From the NCBI RefSeq assembly GCF_031143425.1, contig NC_090438.1, positions 774,019,138 through 774,083,137 on the forward strand: a stretch of DNA of 64,000 nt, read 5' to 3'. The stretch is from Pleurodeles waltl. Lineage: Eukaryota > Chordata > Amphibia > Caudata > Salamandridae. The notes below the pieces were generated by a model. The model was not told the origin of the DNA. It saw only the letters and a program-made list of their open reading frames with translations, and ran no database searches. A program made the translations under genes and the position numbers. Of this stretch, positions 23,347-34,313 are shown in pieces (positions within the stretch are counted from its first letter, which is position 1; each line of letters begins with the position of its first letter).

Positions 23347-25092
23347 TTATGAAAAAAGAATATTTACAAGCTGTTGTCGCCTACGCACTCCTGCTGCCGT
23401 GTTTGGTTGTTCTCCCTCCTGTTGCAGGCCAGCATCCTCCTCTTCATCATCTTCAGGCATGTCTGGGTTTGGTTCAAGGAGGGGAATGTTCCTTTTTACA
23501 CAAATGTTGTGCAATATGGCACAAGTGAGTATGATCTTACAGACCATCTCTGGGGAATAGAGTAGGCTACCGCCAGTGATGTCAAGGCAGCGGAACCTTG
23601 ACTTTAGGATCCCAAAGGTCCGCTCAACAATGCTGCGTGTCCTCTTATGGGCATCGTTGTATGCCCGCTCTGCAGCAGTAGTGGGGTTCCCAAATGGTGT
23701 CATTAACCAAGGCTGGATGCCATACCCCTGATCAGCTGAAATAGAAACACAGAATGGGATCAATTAGATGTAGAAAGCACTCTTGTACAGACCTTTGATT
23801 GCAGTAGTTGTCTTGTGTTGTCTGTGACTCTTTTGTGTACTAATGTGACAACCTATACTTGTAGGGTAAAAGTTTTGCATTGAGTTTTTTCCTTGGCTGA
23901 GCAAGTGTTTGTTAGCTAGCCGTTTGTCAGCAGTCTGTATTTTTATTTTCATAACAGTGTGCCCTCCCTTGACTTGTGACTTGTGATACAGGTGTCCGTG
24001 TGTCTTCACTGGGGGTGAGATGATAGTTCCATGCAGAGTTAACACATGAAAGTGTAGTTAAGACGTTCATATGAAAGTACCCTGGACATCCCATACCTTA
24101 AGACTTATGCAATGTATTAATGTACAGGTTATTGTGACACTTCCAATTTGCAAGGTGACATTTAGGCAACCACACTCATTAATGTCTTCACATTCAGCTG
24201 TGGAGTACATTCCAATGTGTGACAGGTTCAATGGTGACTTCAGAAACATGGCTAGTGATGTCAGGACCTCAGTGTGTTCCTGGCTAGGTGTTGCTATTGT
24301 CGTGTATGTGTTGTGTGTCCTAGAGGGTTGCTGTGCAGTGTGTATATAAGTTGGATTTTTTTACTTACCAACAAGTAGTCCATTGCCATACCGTCCATCC
24401 TGGAAGTGTTGGTTGATGGTAGAGTGACGGAAGATGAATGCGTCATGTACACTCCCAGGATATTTTGCCACAATGTTGCTGATCAATCCTTGGTGATCGA
24501 CTATGGCCTGCACATTGATTGAATGTGTGTGCTTCCTGTTGCGGTAGAGGTGTTCTGTTGCAGCAGGTGGCACAAGGCGTACGTGTGTGCAGTCGATTGC
24601 ACCAGGGACGTGTGGGAAGCCACTGATGGCGTAGAACCCCTGTTTTGTTTCCTGCTGCTTTTGCAGTGTGTTAGGGAAGCAGATGTGGAGGGGTGTCAGG
24701 CAAATGATGGCATCCAGTACTTTTGGCAGGAATGCGGAGAATGATGGTTGTGATATTCCACCAACCAGGGCACCAGTTGTCTGAAACGAGCCACTTGCCA
24801 GCAGGTGAAGTACGGCAAGCAGCTTTGTTTCTGTTGGGATGGTGTGGGGTGTCACCAAAGTGGGGGCCAACTGCTGTTCAATATTTCTCAGCAGCTGCTG
24901 AATGGCCTGCCAGTTCAACCGGTACCTCTGGATGATGTCATGTTCCCTGAGGCCATGCAGGGTTGTTCTTGGGCGGAATATCCTCTCCTGCCTTCTGCGC
25001 TGCCTTTGGGGTCCCTGCTGTTGTTGTTGTAGCTGCTGTTGTTGCTGCAGGGCTCTGCGTCGACGTGCACGCTGTATGAAAATCACCTCCAT
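23347..25092 (-). CDS. PIF/Harbinger DDE transposase (HARBI1-like), two exons
   Basis: The enzyme cuts and joins element ends as a DDE nuclease. Exon 1 is 24369-25092 and exon 2 is 23347-23735, 370 residues joined, close to HARBI1 length. Exon 1 starts at an ATG followed by EVIFIQRARRRR, has a polyGln tract (about residues 15-25), a helix-turn-helix-like region and the first two catalytic aspartates: D167 in AIDCTHVRL and D217 in GSVHDAFIF. It ends at donor GTAAGT (24368-24363). Exon 2 follows acceptor TTTCTATTTCAG, starts in a DQGYG motif typical of the family, and carries catalytic E279 in SIVERTFGILKSRF. The tail is acidic with a Gln-rich end. No stop or frameshift is seen, so the copy may still be able to encode enzyme. 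An in-frame ATG 25 codons further upstream (25167) is a less likely start. Confidence 0.85.
23736..24368 (-). other. Transposase intron
   Basis: On the minus strand it begins GTAAGTAA and ends TTTCTATTTCAG. Removing it restores frame and the conserved motif across the junction. Confidence 0.8.
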
Positions 25093-25169
25093 GTCTCCCT
25101 GTTGCTGCTCTGCTGCTCTGTTGTTTGTTCTGTGTGTTCTGATTAAATACAGGTGTGTTTGCCCCATTT

Positions 25170-25495
25170 TAACGCATGCCCTGACCCAGGCGTTAAATTT
25201 TGACGCAAATCGGGCTTTGCGTCATTTTTTTGCGCCGCCTCCCGGCCGAGAGTCATTTTTGCGCGGAAACATAAATACGGCGCACGGCTGTGTGCGTCGT
25301 TTTTTGGACGGGAACGCCTACCCTGCATATCATTAACGCAGGGCGGGTTGCCGCATCCAGAAAATGGCGCACATTGCGGATTTTTCCCTTGCGCGGACTC
25401 GGGCGTCAGGGTTTAAATATGGAGCAACGTTTGCGCTGATTGTGCGTCAAACTTTTTGACGCACATTCGGCGCAAACGGAGTATAAATATGCCCC
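25170..25495. repeat. Harbinger right subterminal region with inverted motifs
   Basis: It is rich in GCG/CGC words in both orientations: TTGACGCAAATC, GGGCTTTGCGTCA, CGGCGCACGGCTGTGTGCG, GTGCGTCAAACTTTTTGACGCAC (25442-25465, a near-perfect hairpin) and a final TATAAATATGCCCC. Mirrored motifs lie at 14885-15060. Such subterminal repeats are likely binding sites for the Myb partner; that role is inferred from the family. Confidence 0.6.
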
Positions 25496-26540
25496 TAAGA
25501 ACGTTCTCCTTCCCAGTTTAGGACTTATTTAGGATTAGCAAGCATGAGGATAAAAGTGTAATATGCTCCATTTGCCACACAAGGGTTTGTCAAGGTAAAC
25601 TTGGTTCACACTGTGGTGCTCGAGCCCAAACGACCCATATGAAAAAACATCACACAATCCGGTGGGAGGAGCACCCTAAAAAAATTGCTGCAGGTGGTGG
25701 TGCATCTCCGATTATGGTGGGAGGTGATAAGGAAGAAGAGGCTGACAGCTTTACACAAAGCAGCCCCTCCCCAAAAGTGCACCAGTAACCTCAAAATGGA
25801 CAAGACTCAGATGGAGACACCACCGCAGACAGTGATGACTACCTCCAAGACTCACATTGAGTCTACCACTTCCTGGTCCTCTCTGGAAGTCACCTGCATC
25901 CGTGGCACCACAAAAGAAAAAAATACAAGCTACTAAACAGGCATGTTTAGACAGGAGGGGCCCTACAGACGCAACAACCCAACTGCACGTTTGTACAACT
26001 GGAAGTTGGCTAAAATGTTAGCGCTGGACCTCCTCCTTTTTTCTAGAATTTGTGGTGGCCATCTGCCAAAATTAAAGGTTCCTAGTCGGACCTATTTTGC
26101 TAGAGTTACTGTTCCAACACTGCATCACACTGTGCTGCAATTGGTTGGACAAGCTTTGTAGCAGAGTGCTGTTCCCACTATCCACCTGATAACAGACATG
26201 TGTACCAATCATCAGGCCACTGATTACATGTGCATCACTACACACCGGATCTCTTTTGTGGGGGGTAAGCTACAGCTATCTGCAGGTCTCTGTGCTGAAG
26301 AAACTTTTAAGGGAGTTTGGCAGCATGCAATAGTAGCGATGTTCTCTATGGAGAAATCTCATATAGCATCTTAAAAGACTTTAATAGCAAGATGTTTGAA
26401 TGACTGCAACCCAGAGGTCTCAGAATTGGATTTGTTGCCACAGATAATGGCATTAATATTGTAAAGGCCATGGCAGGGTCCTGTGTTTGGGGCATTACAT
26501 CAACCTGATTGTGCAGGACTTTCTAAAAAAAGAAGACATA

Positions 26541-26671
26541 GGGCCTGATTTAGATTTTGGCGGCTAGGTTACTCCGTCACAACGGTGACAGATATCTCAT
26601 CCGCTAAAACATAAATCCAATTATTTCCTATGTGTCAGAGTAACCTGTCAGCTGAAATCTGAATCAGGTCC
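26541..26671. mobile_element. Small palindromic MITE inside the hAT gene
   Basis: Ends are GGGCCTGATTTAGAT and ATCTGAATCAGGTCC. ATA flanks both sides (26538-26540 and 26672-26674). Family as at 11542-11711; 131 bp. Confidence 0.85.
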
Positions 26672-26758
26672 ATAGTCAGCAACATAGTGATCACCTGAGG
26701 AAGAATCTGCATTCATTTCAGTCATTCTTTTAAAGCCTGGAAGCAGTTGAGGATCATT

Positions 26759-27797
26759 CAGGGGCTCATCATGACCCCGACGGTGAGTGGAAATGTTGCG
26801 GTAGTACAGCCAACTGGCTGGTGGTACATGCTGCCACATTATGAGAATGGCGGGTCGGCTGCAGCCAACCTGCCACTTCTCCACTCATAGAGCCATGGCG
26901 GTATCAGCCGCCGGGCCAGAGATGTCAATCTCCAGCCCGGCAACCGGCATAGTGCAACGGCGCCATTATGAACCTGCCTACCACCATGGTTTTCGTGGCG
27001 TTAGCAACGCCACGAAAACCATGGCAGTAAGCCCTACCACTGACAGGGAATTCCTTCCCTGTTACCGGTAAGCGGCTTCCCCACCCCCCCAACACACACC
27101 TGACACCACCCCTTCATCCAAGCTCCCCCTATCCCTGCGATCCTCACCCCCACCCCTTCAGATCCTCACACACACCCCCAATACCCTCCGATCCTCACAC
27201 TCACCCCCACTCCCATACACGCACACACCTGCAGACACACACCACGCATACACCCAATCACTCACACTGGCATACATGCATTCATACACGCATACTTCCA
27301 GACATGCTTGCACACATTCTTACAACTATCTTACTGACATGCAGACACGCACACACTTCACCATTCTTACATGCATTCACTCACACGCATACAACCAAGC
27401 AAACAACACCACAGACACAGACACATTCACACACACACTCACACATTCATGCACACACTCAGACATGCACACACAACACCCCCCACCCTCCAATCCCCCT
27501 CCCCTGTTGGAAGCCCAACTTACCTTGGTTGAGGAGGTCTTCTGGCAGGGAACGGGAAGGGGTGCTACTACCGCCGGCAGCGCCCCGCCAGCATGTCATG
27601 ATATGGCTGGCGCCATTCAACTGGTGTGGCAGTGCTGGTGGTAGCAGCGCCAGATTACCACCATCTGCCAGTACAATCACTGCCGGATTTCTGCCCTTCT
27701 TGTGGCAGAAGTCCGGCAGTGATCATAATATGGCGGACAGATGGTAGTCACCACTGCGGTAGATGGTTTTTACCGCCATTGCTATAATGAGGGCCTC
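26759..27797. mobile_element. Hairpin-flanked MITE with CA-rich centre, inside the hAT gene
   Basis: The left end GGGGCTCATCATGACC and the right end in reverse complement GGCCCTCATTATAG are inverted repeats flanked by TCA on both sides. The flanks hold hairpins such as CCATGGTTTTCGTGGCG/CGCCACGAAAACCATGG (26982-27022) and ACTGCCGGATTTCTGCC with its complement (27679-27720). The middle (27090-27480) is rich in CACACA words, which create long but meaningless frames. The end sequence resembles the GGGGGTCATT family at 30775 and 41908. Confidence 0.75.
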
Positions 27798-28849
27798 AGT
27801 GTGCTAATAGAGTACCAATTAAGGCCTTCACACAGGTGGTGCCAAAACGTTGGAACTCAACCTTCTATATGTTGCAAAGTCTGGGTAGTACAGATCAATC
27901 ACTGACTATGTCCTTGAGAGAGGAGGGGATGTAACTAGGAAAAGCATGTCTATATAGGTAGACAAATGGACCCTAGTAAATGCCTGACACAAATGCTACT
28001 TCCTTTTGAGGTTTTCACATGGGAAATCAGCAAGGAGTACAGTACAATGAGCCAAGCTATCCCTTTGTTGCATCTACTACAGGACCAGTTAAAAATGTGT
28101 TGCAAAGGTTCACCAGTAATCACGACAACACAGGAGCACCTGAGTTGGTTGAGAGCTTAATCCTTCACTTGAATGTTAATTCAAGGCTGTGAAGAGAGAT
28201 CATGTCCTCCAAATAATACATCTGTGTCACAATACTTGACCCATAATACAAAAAAAAATGTAATTCCTTTTTCAGCAGGGGTGTTTCACTATACAAGAAA
28301 TAGATTGTTGAGCAAGCGAAAGACCTGGAAGAGAAAGGGCTGGAAGTTAGAGTGTTGGGAAGAGGTTCTGGCATGCAGCTTTTAGCCTTCACAGAGGGCA
28401 GTGCTGTTGTCACAGCAGCCAACACCAGCAACAGCACCAGCAAAAGCACCAGCAACAGTAGAATCAGACCCAACCTCTACAATGGCGTGATTTCAGGTGG
28501 CAGGGCTTAAGTCGAGTGCAGAGGAGAAGACAACAGAAGCTGAGCAAGTGGCAGCACCAGTGACCATTCAGAGGATTGTCCAAGACTATCTGGATGACCC
28601 AAAAGAGGTGTAAGTGGACCAAAACCCATTGATCTATTGGAATGAAAGGATGCGCCAATGGCCAGAGCTCAGCAGGCTGGCAATAAAGTATCTGGCTTGT
28701 CCATTAGCCAGTATGTCTGTTGAGAGCGTGTTCAGCGCAGCTGGTGCAGTTGTCACAGTTAGAAGAACAAGTTAGCTGACCAACCACTGGGTGAACCCCC
28801 TGAGTTTGAGAACAAACTTTACTTCCCTGACTGAATAGGCCACCATAGA

Positions 28850-30774
28850 ACTTTCAGATTATCATGTTGAACTGCTTTGACAAATATAACACGGATATAG
28901 CTAAAGGAGCAGTACTGGATTTGGGCCAGTGTGCAGTGAAGAAGCCTCCCCATTCCCTTCAAGGACATTGGAGACAAAGCTGCCTTCTGATGCCTATCCT
29001 TCTTTTTTCATTTCCTAGCAGGGCTGCCTCAGTAATGATAATTAATTTACAAGAATGCCAATGTGTTGCTTTCATGGGAAAACACTAGAGAAACTAAAAT
29101 ACGACAATTGTGTACCACTGTGCTTGGATTGGAACAGGTAACTAGCTATTGCACCAATGAGTGATATATATTGAGTGAGTGTGGGTGGTGATGATTTGTT
29201 TAGTGGCAGACAGTGAGGATGTTCGACTAATTTGTAAACTTGATTTAGATGATATGCAGTGTTTGGCGGTTTATGTGTAATTTTGCTTGAAGGTGATTGG
29301 CCCTTTCACACTGAGCTAGATTTACTTGCATGATCCACTTCTTGCTGTACTTTTTCTGGCTCTTCAGAGACCAGATCAGCCAGCTTAGTTGACATATACA
29401 AATATACACAAAAATGCTAAAATTCTTATGCTCTTCTTGTTTATCAACAACAGAGCACTACAGATCTATCTCTCTCAATCTCGTTTGGGTCGGGAGTTGG
29501 GCTGATTCAGGACAGGGCTGCCTCAATAGCCAGAAGAAGGAAGGTATCTACTTCAAAGGGAAACCCAAACAATGTGATCACTACTCAAAGAGGCCTACTC
29601 AGGCCTGCTGACTGAAGAGAGGTGCGTTGATTTGGGAAATGTTGAGTAGTGTGCTGGCTTCAATAAATGTAAATCTCCTCTTATATGCAGTTGTGGTTGG
29701 GGGGCTGCAACTGGAGACAGACATGTGGTAATGCCCCATCATCTTCATCACATAATGGATACACTCAGCTAAATGTTATGACAGTTCTGAGATTGATCAT
29801 CCAGGTACATGCAGCTACTTGTCTAGGATTGATTGTAAAATTGCTCTCACTTCTCACTTAATCACATGTGAGTCATCATGATTGATTGCAGCAGTCCCAC
29901 ATTCTTGCGCTGCCTCCTGGTCCTCTCCTCATGAAGCTTACCTTCTGTCCTTCTCCTTGACTCTACAATATTGTTACTATACATGAAAGGCAAAAGCTCC
30001 ACAACACTCCTGCTTACCTTATCAGACCGCTTCAGCCAGGCACCCAAGACAGACATTTCAGACAGTCCGAGAAGAATGAAGATGCATGGCACAATTTGGC
30101 ATTTTTAACAAATATAATTTTTCTTTTAACAATCACAATTTTTAGAACTATGTGGGTTCCCTCCTCCATAATCTGTATTTTTTAAACCTACATGACTGAC
30201 CATTTACATATATAATGACCTGGGTTTCTGTGGCTGAAGAACTGTTTTTGCAATGCATTTATTAGAACTGTTATTCCTTCATTTCCTCCCACAACAGATT
30301 TGATGATGATGATATGCTGCTCAGTCATAGACCTGATGAATATTGTTGGTGTATAGTGTTTGTCTTTGCCACACCTTTCCCCTAAATACCTGCACCCATC
30401 CATTCATCAAACCCCTAACGCTCTTCCCCCAGGCTGTGTGATATATTTAAGGTGTGATTTACACCACAGATGGATCACATAGTTGGTGGGGAAACATGAA
30501 CTGTCCATGGGATGTTCTCTTACCTGAGCAATAGTCTACAGCAGCCCCACTTATCCACCCACACACAAAAGGGAAACATATTCATTAACATCATCATTCA
30601 GGCCTTGTCCCTTGTGTTGCCTAAAGACTTACCCTTCTCCTATCCTGAGTCCACACCTCCTTAATCAAGGATTTTGAAAGTTTTGTTTTGATTGCCTTAA
30701 TAAATTAATTAAATACTATCTCCCCATTTATCAGATGTTACTACTGGTAGTTTCTGCAATAATGTCAGGTCTTT
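28850..30774. other. No recognisable gene
   Basis: Mixed-composition DNA. Short frames only. A possible 3' part of the hAT element may be included, but I cannot place its terminal repeat. Confidence 0.4.
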
Positions 30775-31402
30775 GGGGGTCATTCTGACTCCCGCCGGCC
30801 CCGGTAACCGCAGGGCCGGCGGGAGCCGCCGATTGACCGCACCGCGGTCATATGACCGCGGCAGCCATTCTGAGTTTCCCGCTGGGCTGGCGGGTGACCG
30901 CCAGAAGGCCGCCCGCCAGCCCAGCGGGAAACCCCCTTCCATGAGGATGCCGGCTCCGAATGGAGCCGGCGGAGTGGAAGGGGTGCGACGGGTGCAGTTG
31001 CACCCGTCACGATTTTCAGTGTCTGCTTGGCAGACACTGAAAATCTTGGTGGGGCCCTGTTAGGGGGCCCCTGCAGTGCCCATGCCGTTGGCATGGGCAC
31101 TGAAGGGTCCCCAGGGGCCCCACGACACCCGTTACCGCCAGCCAGGTTCTGGCGGTCAAAACCGCCAGAGCCAGGCTGGCGGTAAGGGGGTCGGAATCCC
31201 CATGGCGGCGCTGCTTGCAGCGCCGCCATGGAGGATTCCCTTGGGCAGCGGGAAACCGGCGGGACACCGCCGGTTTCCCGTTTCTGACCGCGGCTGTACC
31301 GCCGCGGTCAGAATGCCCATGGGAGCACCGCCAGCCTGTTGGCGGTGCTCCCGCGGTCGCTGGCCCTGGCGGTTCATGACCGCCAGGGTCAGAATGACCC
31401 CC
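30775..31402. mobile_element. Fifteen-hairpin MITE, GGGGGTCATT family
   Basis: Ends are GGGGGTCATTCTGAC and its exact complement GTCAGAATGACCCCC, flanked by TTT on both sides. I count about fifteen consecutive hairpins covering nearly all of the 628 bp, for example CCGCGGTCATATGACCGCGG (30842-30861), TTTCCCGCTGGGCTGGCGGG with its complement (30875-30931), GACGGGTGCA/TGCACCCGTC (30987-31008), GATTTTCAGTGTCTGC/GCAGACACTGAAAATC (31012-31045), CAGTGCCCATGCC/GGCATGGGCACTG (31074-31102), CCATGGCGGCGCTGC/GCAGCGCCGCCATGG (31200-31231), GGGAAACCGGCGG/CCGCCGGTTTCCC (31250-31279) and GGGAGCACCGCCA/TGGCGGTGCTCCC (31321-31351). No protein is encoded. Confidence 0.9.
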
Positions 31403-31926
31403 TTTGTGTCCTGGTGGTAGTCTGGTCCCATTCTTTGATAAGTTATGATATGAATAACCCACTAACTTTCTTTCTTTTCTTACTGTTTCTTTCAATCTAG
31501 TTGTCTGTGATGGATAATCCTTCTGAATAATCCTACCGTTAAAGTTCACCTAGGTGGGACCTTGCCCTGATGTCTTCCCTGTCAACGCACTGGCTTGCTA
31601 CCACTATCACCACCACTAGGAAGGCACCTTGGGAAACCCTGCAATAAGGTTTTGGAAGATTGAGAGTGGTAGTAGCCATCACTTCATCTATTCAGGTAAG
31701 AGAATTAAGAAGTGAAGCTAACTAGTTGAGTTAGTAACTTCTACTGAGGGTTAAGAGTTTTGGTGTATGTTGTAGGCAGTAGGCAGAGGCATATCCCTCT
31801 AGTGGTCAATAAAGTTACAGAAGGCGGTAGGACAATGGTATAACTAACTGGTATACACTTTGATAAATGACTGGATGTGGCAAAAGTGGCTAAAGTTAAC
31901 ATCCTCAAGCAATTAGACAGACCTAG
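31403..31926. other. No recognisable gene
   Basis: Spacer between two MITEs; no supported feature. Confidence 0.4.
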
Positions 31927-32095
31927 TACCTGACTTAGAATTTGAGGGACGGTTAGTCCATCACATCGGTGATGGATAGCACGTCTGCTGAAATCTAAAT
32001 CCCATTGAATATAATGAGATTTAGACTGTGGCAGACGGGATTGCCGTCACTGTTGTGACGGACTAACACGTCTGCCTAGTTCTACATCAGGCCCC
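31927..32095. mobile_element. Small palindromic MITE, GGGCCTGATTTAGAT family
   Basis: Left end TACCTGACTTAGAATTTG and right end TCTACATCAGGCCCC are diverged inverted repeats. TAG flanks both ends (31924-31926 and 32096-32098). Inner palindrome CTAAATCCCATT/AATGAGATTTAG is present. Confidence 0.75.
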
Positions 32096-32527
32096 TAGTA
32101 TGTGTTGTGTTGTTCCCATTCTGGTAGCTGGGTATGTAATTTGGGTATAAATAAAGTAAGTAACCAAGCAAATATGGTAAAGGACTTCAGAATCAGCTAG
32201 GGAAAGGCTAGGGGGGAAAGTTGAAGACAACAGTATGTGACTGTTCAAAGGACAGCTTTTTGTCAACTAAAAATCCAGGCTGATCTGAAAGAAGTGCAAA
32301 GGCACAAGACAGATCGCCATCATATGAATATACTACGCATTTATATATAGTGATCAACCTCACTACCCCAACAGGCCCATCCCTCTCCTCAAACAAATAA
32401 TAAATCTCCCCAATATCCAACATAGTCCAAAACCAAATGTCCTTGCCCCAACTGCCCTTCCCAATTCCAACCCTCTTCACCTACAGCAAAAGCCCCTCCC
32501 ATCAAAGAAAGTATATTAAAAAAGGGC

Positions 32528-32828
32528 TCAAAGGGCATGAAGCTGGCTGCAGAGGGATGCCACCTCTTGGTGGAGCTTCCCCAGCTCCTGCAGAATGCGA
32601 CAGAGGAGGTGGCGTGTGGATGATGATGTTGAGGAGGGAGGCAGCAGTGGTGGAACTCGGCTGCTTGTGGCACAAGTAATGGTGTGGCTGGGATGGAGGC
32701 GCTGGTGGATGGCTGGAGGTACTGGGCGCTGCACTTGCCTCCGCTTCCTCCTCCTCCAGAGCCGCCGATCAACGATTTTTGGCCTGGATGGCTTCCATCT
32801 GGTGGCACAACAGCTGAACGGCTATCTC
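32528..32828 (-). pseudogene. Terminal exon of a broken minus-strand gene, possibly a Myb-partner tail
   Basis: A long pyrimidine tract (32860-32885, read on the minus strand) leads to acceptor CACGTCAG at about 32829. The exon starts EIAVQLLCHQMEAIQAKNR, an amphipathic helix, and then meets a TGA. After a frameshift it ends RILQELGKLHQEVASLCSQ and a stop at 32528. The middle is Pro/Ser/His-rich. Helix, low complexity, helix resembles the tails of Myb/SANT-type transposon proteins, but I see no diagnostic motif. It may belong with the exons at 34169-34272 and 37198-37317. Confidence 0.35.
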
Positions 32829-33384
32829 CTGACGTGATGGTGGACCAGCAGGAGTATTTATATCAATAAAGAAAAAAAAAGAAAAAATACAAATTGTAAA
32901 AAATGCTCAGTGTATTATAAGTATAAGTGTATTTAGTGGCAAAACATTGCTGGTCCCCTCAGGCCATAGGAAGTGATTAGTCACAGGGCCAATTTTTCCC
33001 CAAACATGCATCACATAAACCATGGACTGCAATGAATTAAGCCAGAATTCCAATACCACCAGAATAAAAGGGATTTTTTCATTTAAACGCTTTTATCGTA
33101 AAATTACATAAACAGACACTTTGTGTGTTGAAAGAAAAATGGCCTCTCGCTAATGGATATGGCATCTTTATAGCACAATTAATAGCATTCTTGTTGTGCA
33201 AGATTATTGCTAGCATTGGTTCTACTGCTCTCTGCAGTATGTTTTTGGGGCAGCTGTAATGGCCAATTTATTATGTTATCTTAATTCCAATGGCCCTGCT
33301 CTTCTCTTTTCCGACTGCCTTTCAATTCTACCCTGACTCCAAAGAGTCTGAATAATAATAATAATAATACTACATCACGCATGT

Positions 33385-33530
33385 CATGTATAACACGGAT
33401 ATCCTGTTTGCCGTAAGTACATAGTGGAAAGCAATGCACTTCACTACAGGAAAGGGAATGGTATATATATTTTATTTGGTATGTTCGTCACAGAGTATCC
33501 CACCTGCCAAACTCTAAATCAGGCACTTAG
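33385..33530. mobile_element. Degraded small MITE, GGGCCTGATTTAGAT family
   Basis: Recognisable words are ACGGATATCCTGT (33396-33408), CGTCACAGAGTA and CTAAATCAGGCAC, in the family order. The left terminal repeat is absent and the centre is replaced. Confidence 0.5.
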
Positions 33531-34168
33531 TCCAACTTTACTCTCTGGCCTTGCCATCCACCTAAAATATTCTCAACTAATACATTCACTTGGCTTCAAG
33601 GAAGGGTGCTATAATGCAAGGTAAGTTAAAGGGATTTAGTGGCGTAGAGGTTTTGCTTTTTCTGTAGAATAGTGGTGTGTCTCTGATCATTATGTGCTAA
33701 GCTTTTGATTAGTGAGTCACTGTAGTTGTCAAATGACGAAAGGAAAACATTTGAACAGGCATAAGTCATCTGTAATTGAAGCAATGAAACATATATACAT
33801 AAATCACTGGGCCAGAAAAATGTGGCACATGCCAAGAATGGATTTTTAAATGTTTTGGTAGGGTGGGACAGAACTTAGGAAAGAATATTGTAGTGAGTAC
33901 TATTAGAAGGTGACTGAGTAGGCACTGGAAAACATACCTTCTTTCAGTGTGTAAGTGCATTGAAAACTTTGTAACACCACATTAATTAAAGCAGATGCTC
34001 ATTAACCAGCTAACATTGCAGTGCCAAATTGAACCATACTGCAGTTTGGTCATGGATGATGAAATGCCATGGGCAGGGAGGTGATGATGATAATGATGGG
34101 TGGGATATCTACCTCACGTAACAAATATAGTATACTTAATTTGTCAATAAGCAAGCAATGCGACTTAC

Positions 34169-34272
34169 CACCACCACTCATCTCTACCACAGCTGGGACT
34201 CCTCTCCTCAAACCTCCTGGGCCTCCTCTGTCGCACTGGTGCTGCTGCTGGCCCTGCCACTGGTGGTCTGTG
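34169..34272 (-). other. Small putative exon, minus strand
   Basis: On the minus strand TTTTTTTCTAAAAG precedes the segment and GTAAGTCG follows it. In the phase given by the exon at 37198-37317 it reads as Thr/Ser-rich (TSGRASSSTSATEEAQEV) and then a stop. The splice sites are good, but the product is not recognised. Confidence 0.35.
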
Positions 34273-34313
34273 CTTTTAGAAAAAAAATTACCCATTTTAA
34301 ATAAGAGATTTGC

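Larger units (their letters stand above)
14872..25495. mobile_element. Putative 10.6 kb PIF/Harbinger DNA transposon
   Basis: The left end is GGGCCAGTTTTGCG then TTTGCGCCGGC; the right end in reverse complement is GGGGCATATTTATACTCCG then TTTGCGCCGAA. TAA flanks both ends (14869-14871 and 25496-25498), matching the TWA target preference of PIF/Harbinger. Inside are a Myb/SANT gene on the plus strand, a HARBI1-like transposase on the minus strand and a further minus-strand ORF, with long introns and noncoding spacers. A truncated GGGCCAGATGTAG MITE (21085-21600) and a 140-bp triplication lie inside. The terminal repeats match only in blocks, so the left boundary is less certain than the right. 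Confidence 0.65.
25505..28840 (+). pseudogene. hAT transposase (ZBED type), degenerate and interrupted
   Basis: Landmarks occur in the correct order on the plus strand. A BED-type finger at about 25519-25680 has CSICHTRV, HCG and MKKHH, with its initial Trp codon replaced by TAG. Then ITDMCTN (about 26190) and YMCITTHRISF, the DDE-like core; ATDNGIN (about 26440); PKRWNSTFYMLQ (about 27845); LLHLLQDQLK (about 28068); ILDP.YK (about 28232); and the C-terminal dimerisation motif LAIKYLACPLASMSVERVF then SAAG (28678-28745). Stops and frameshifts are frequent. Two MITEs (26541-26671 and about 26759-27797) split the gene. Upstream is an acceptor-like TTCTCCTTCCCAG. The gene is dead and old. Outer ends not identified. 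Confidence 0.85.

Noticed and set aside
31016..31549. 177-codon minus-strand frame and several overlapping frames
   Set aside because: All fall within the hairpin MITE, where palindromes give similar open frames on both strands.
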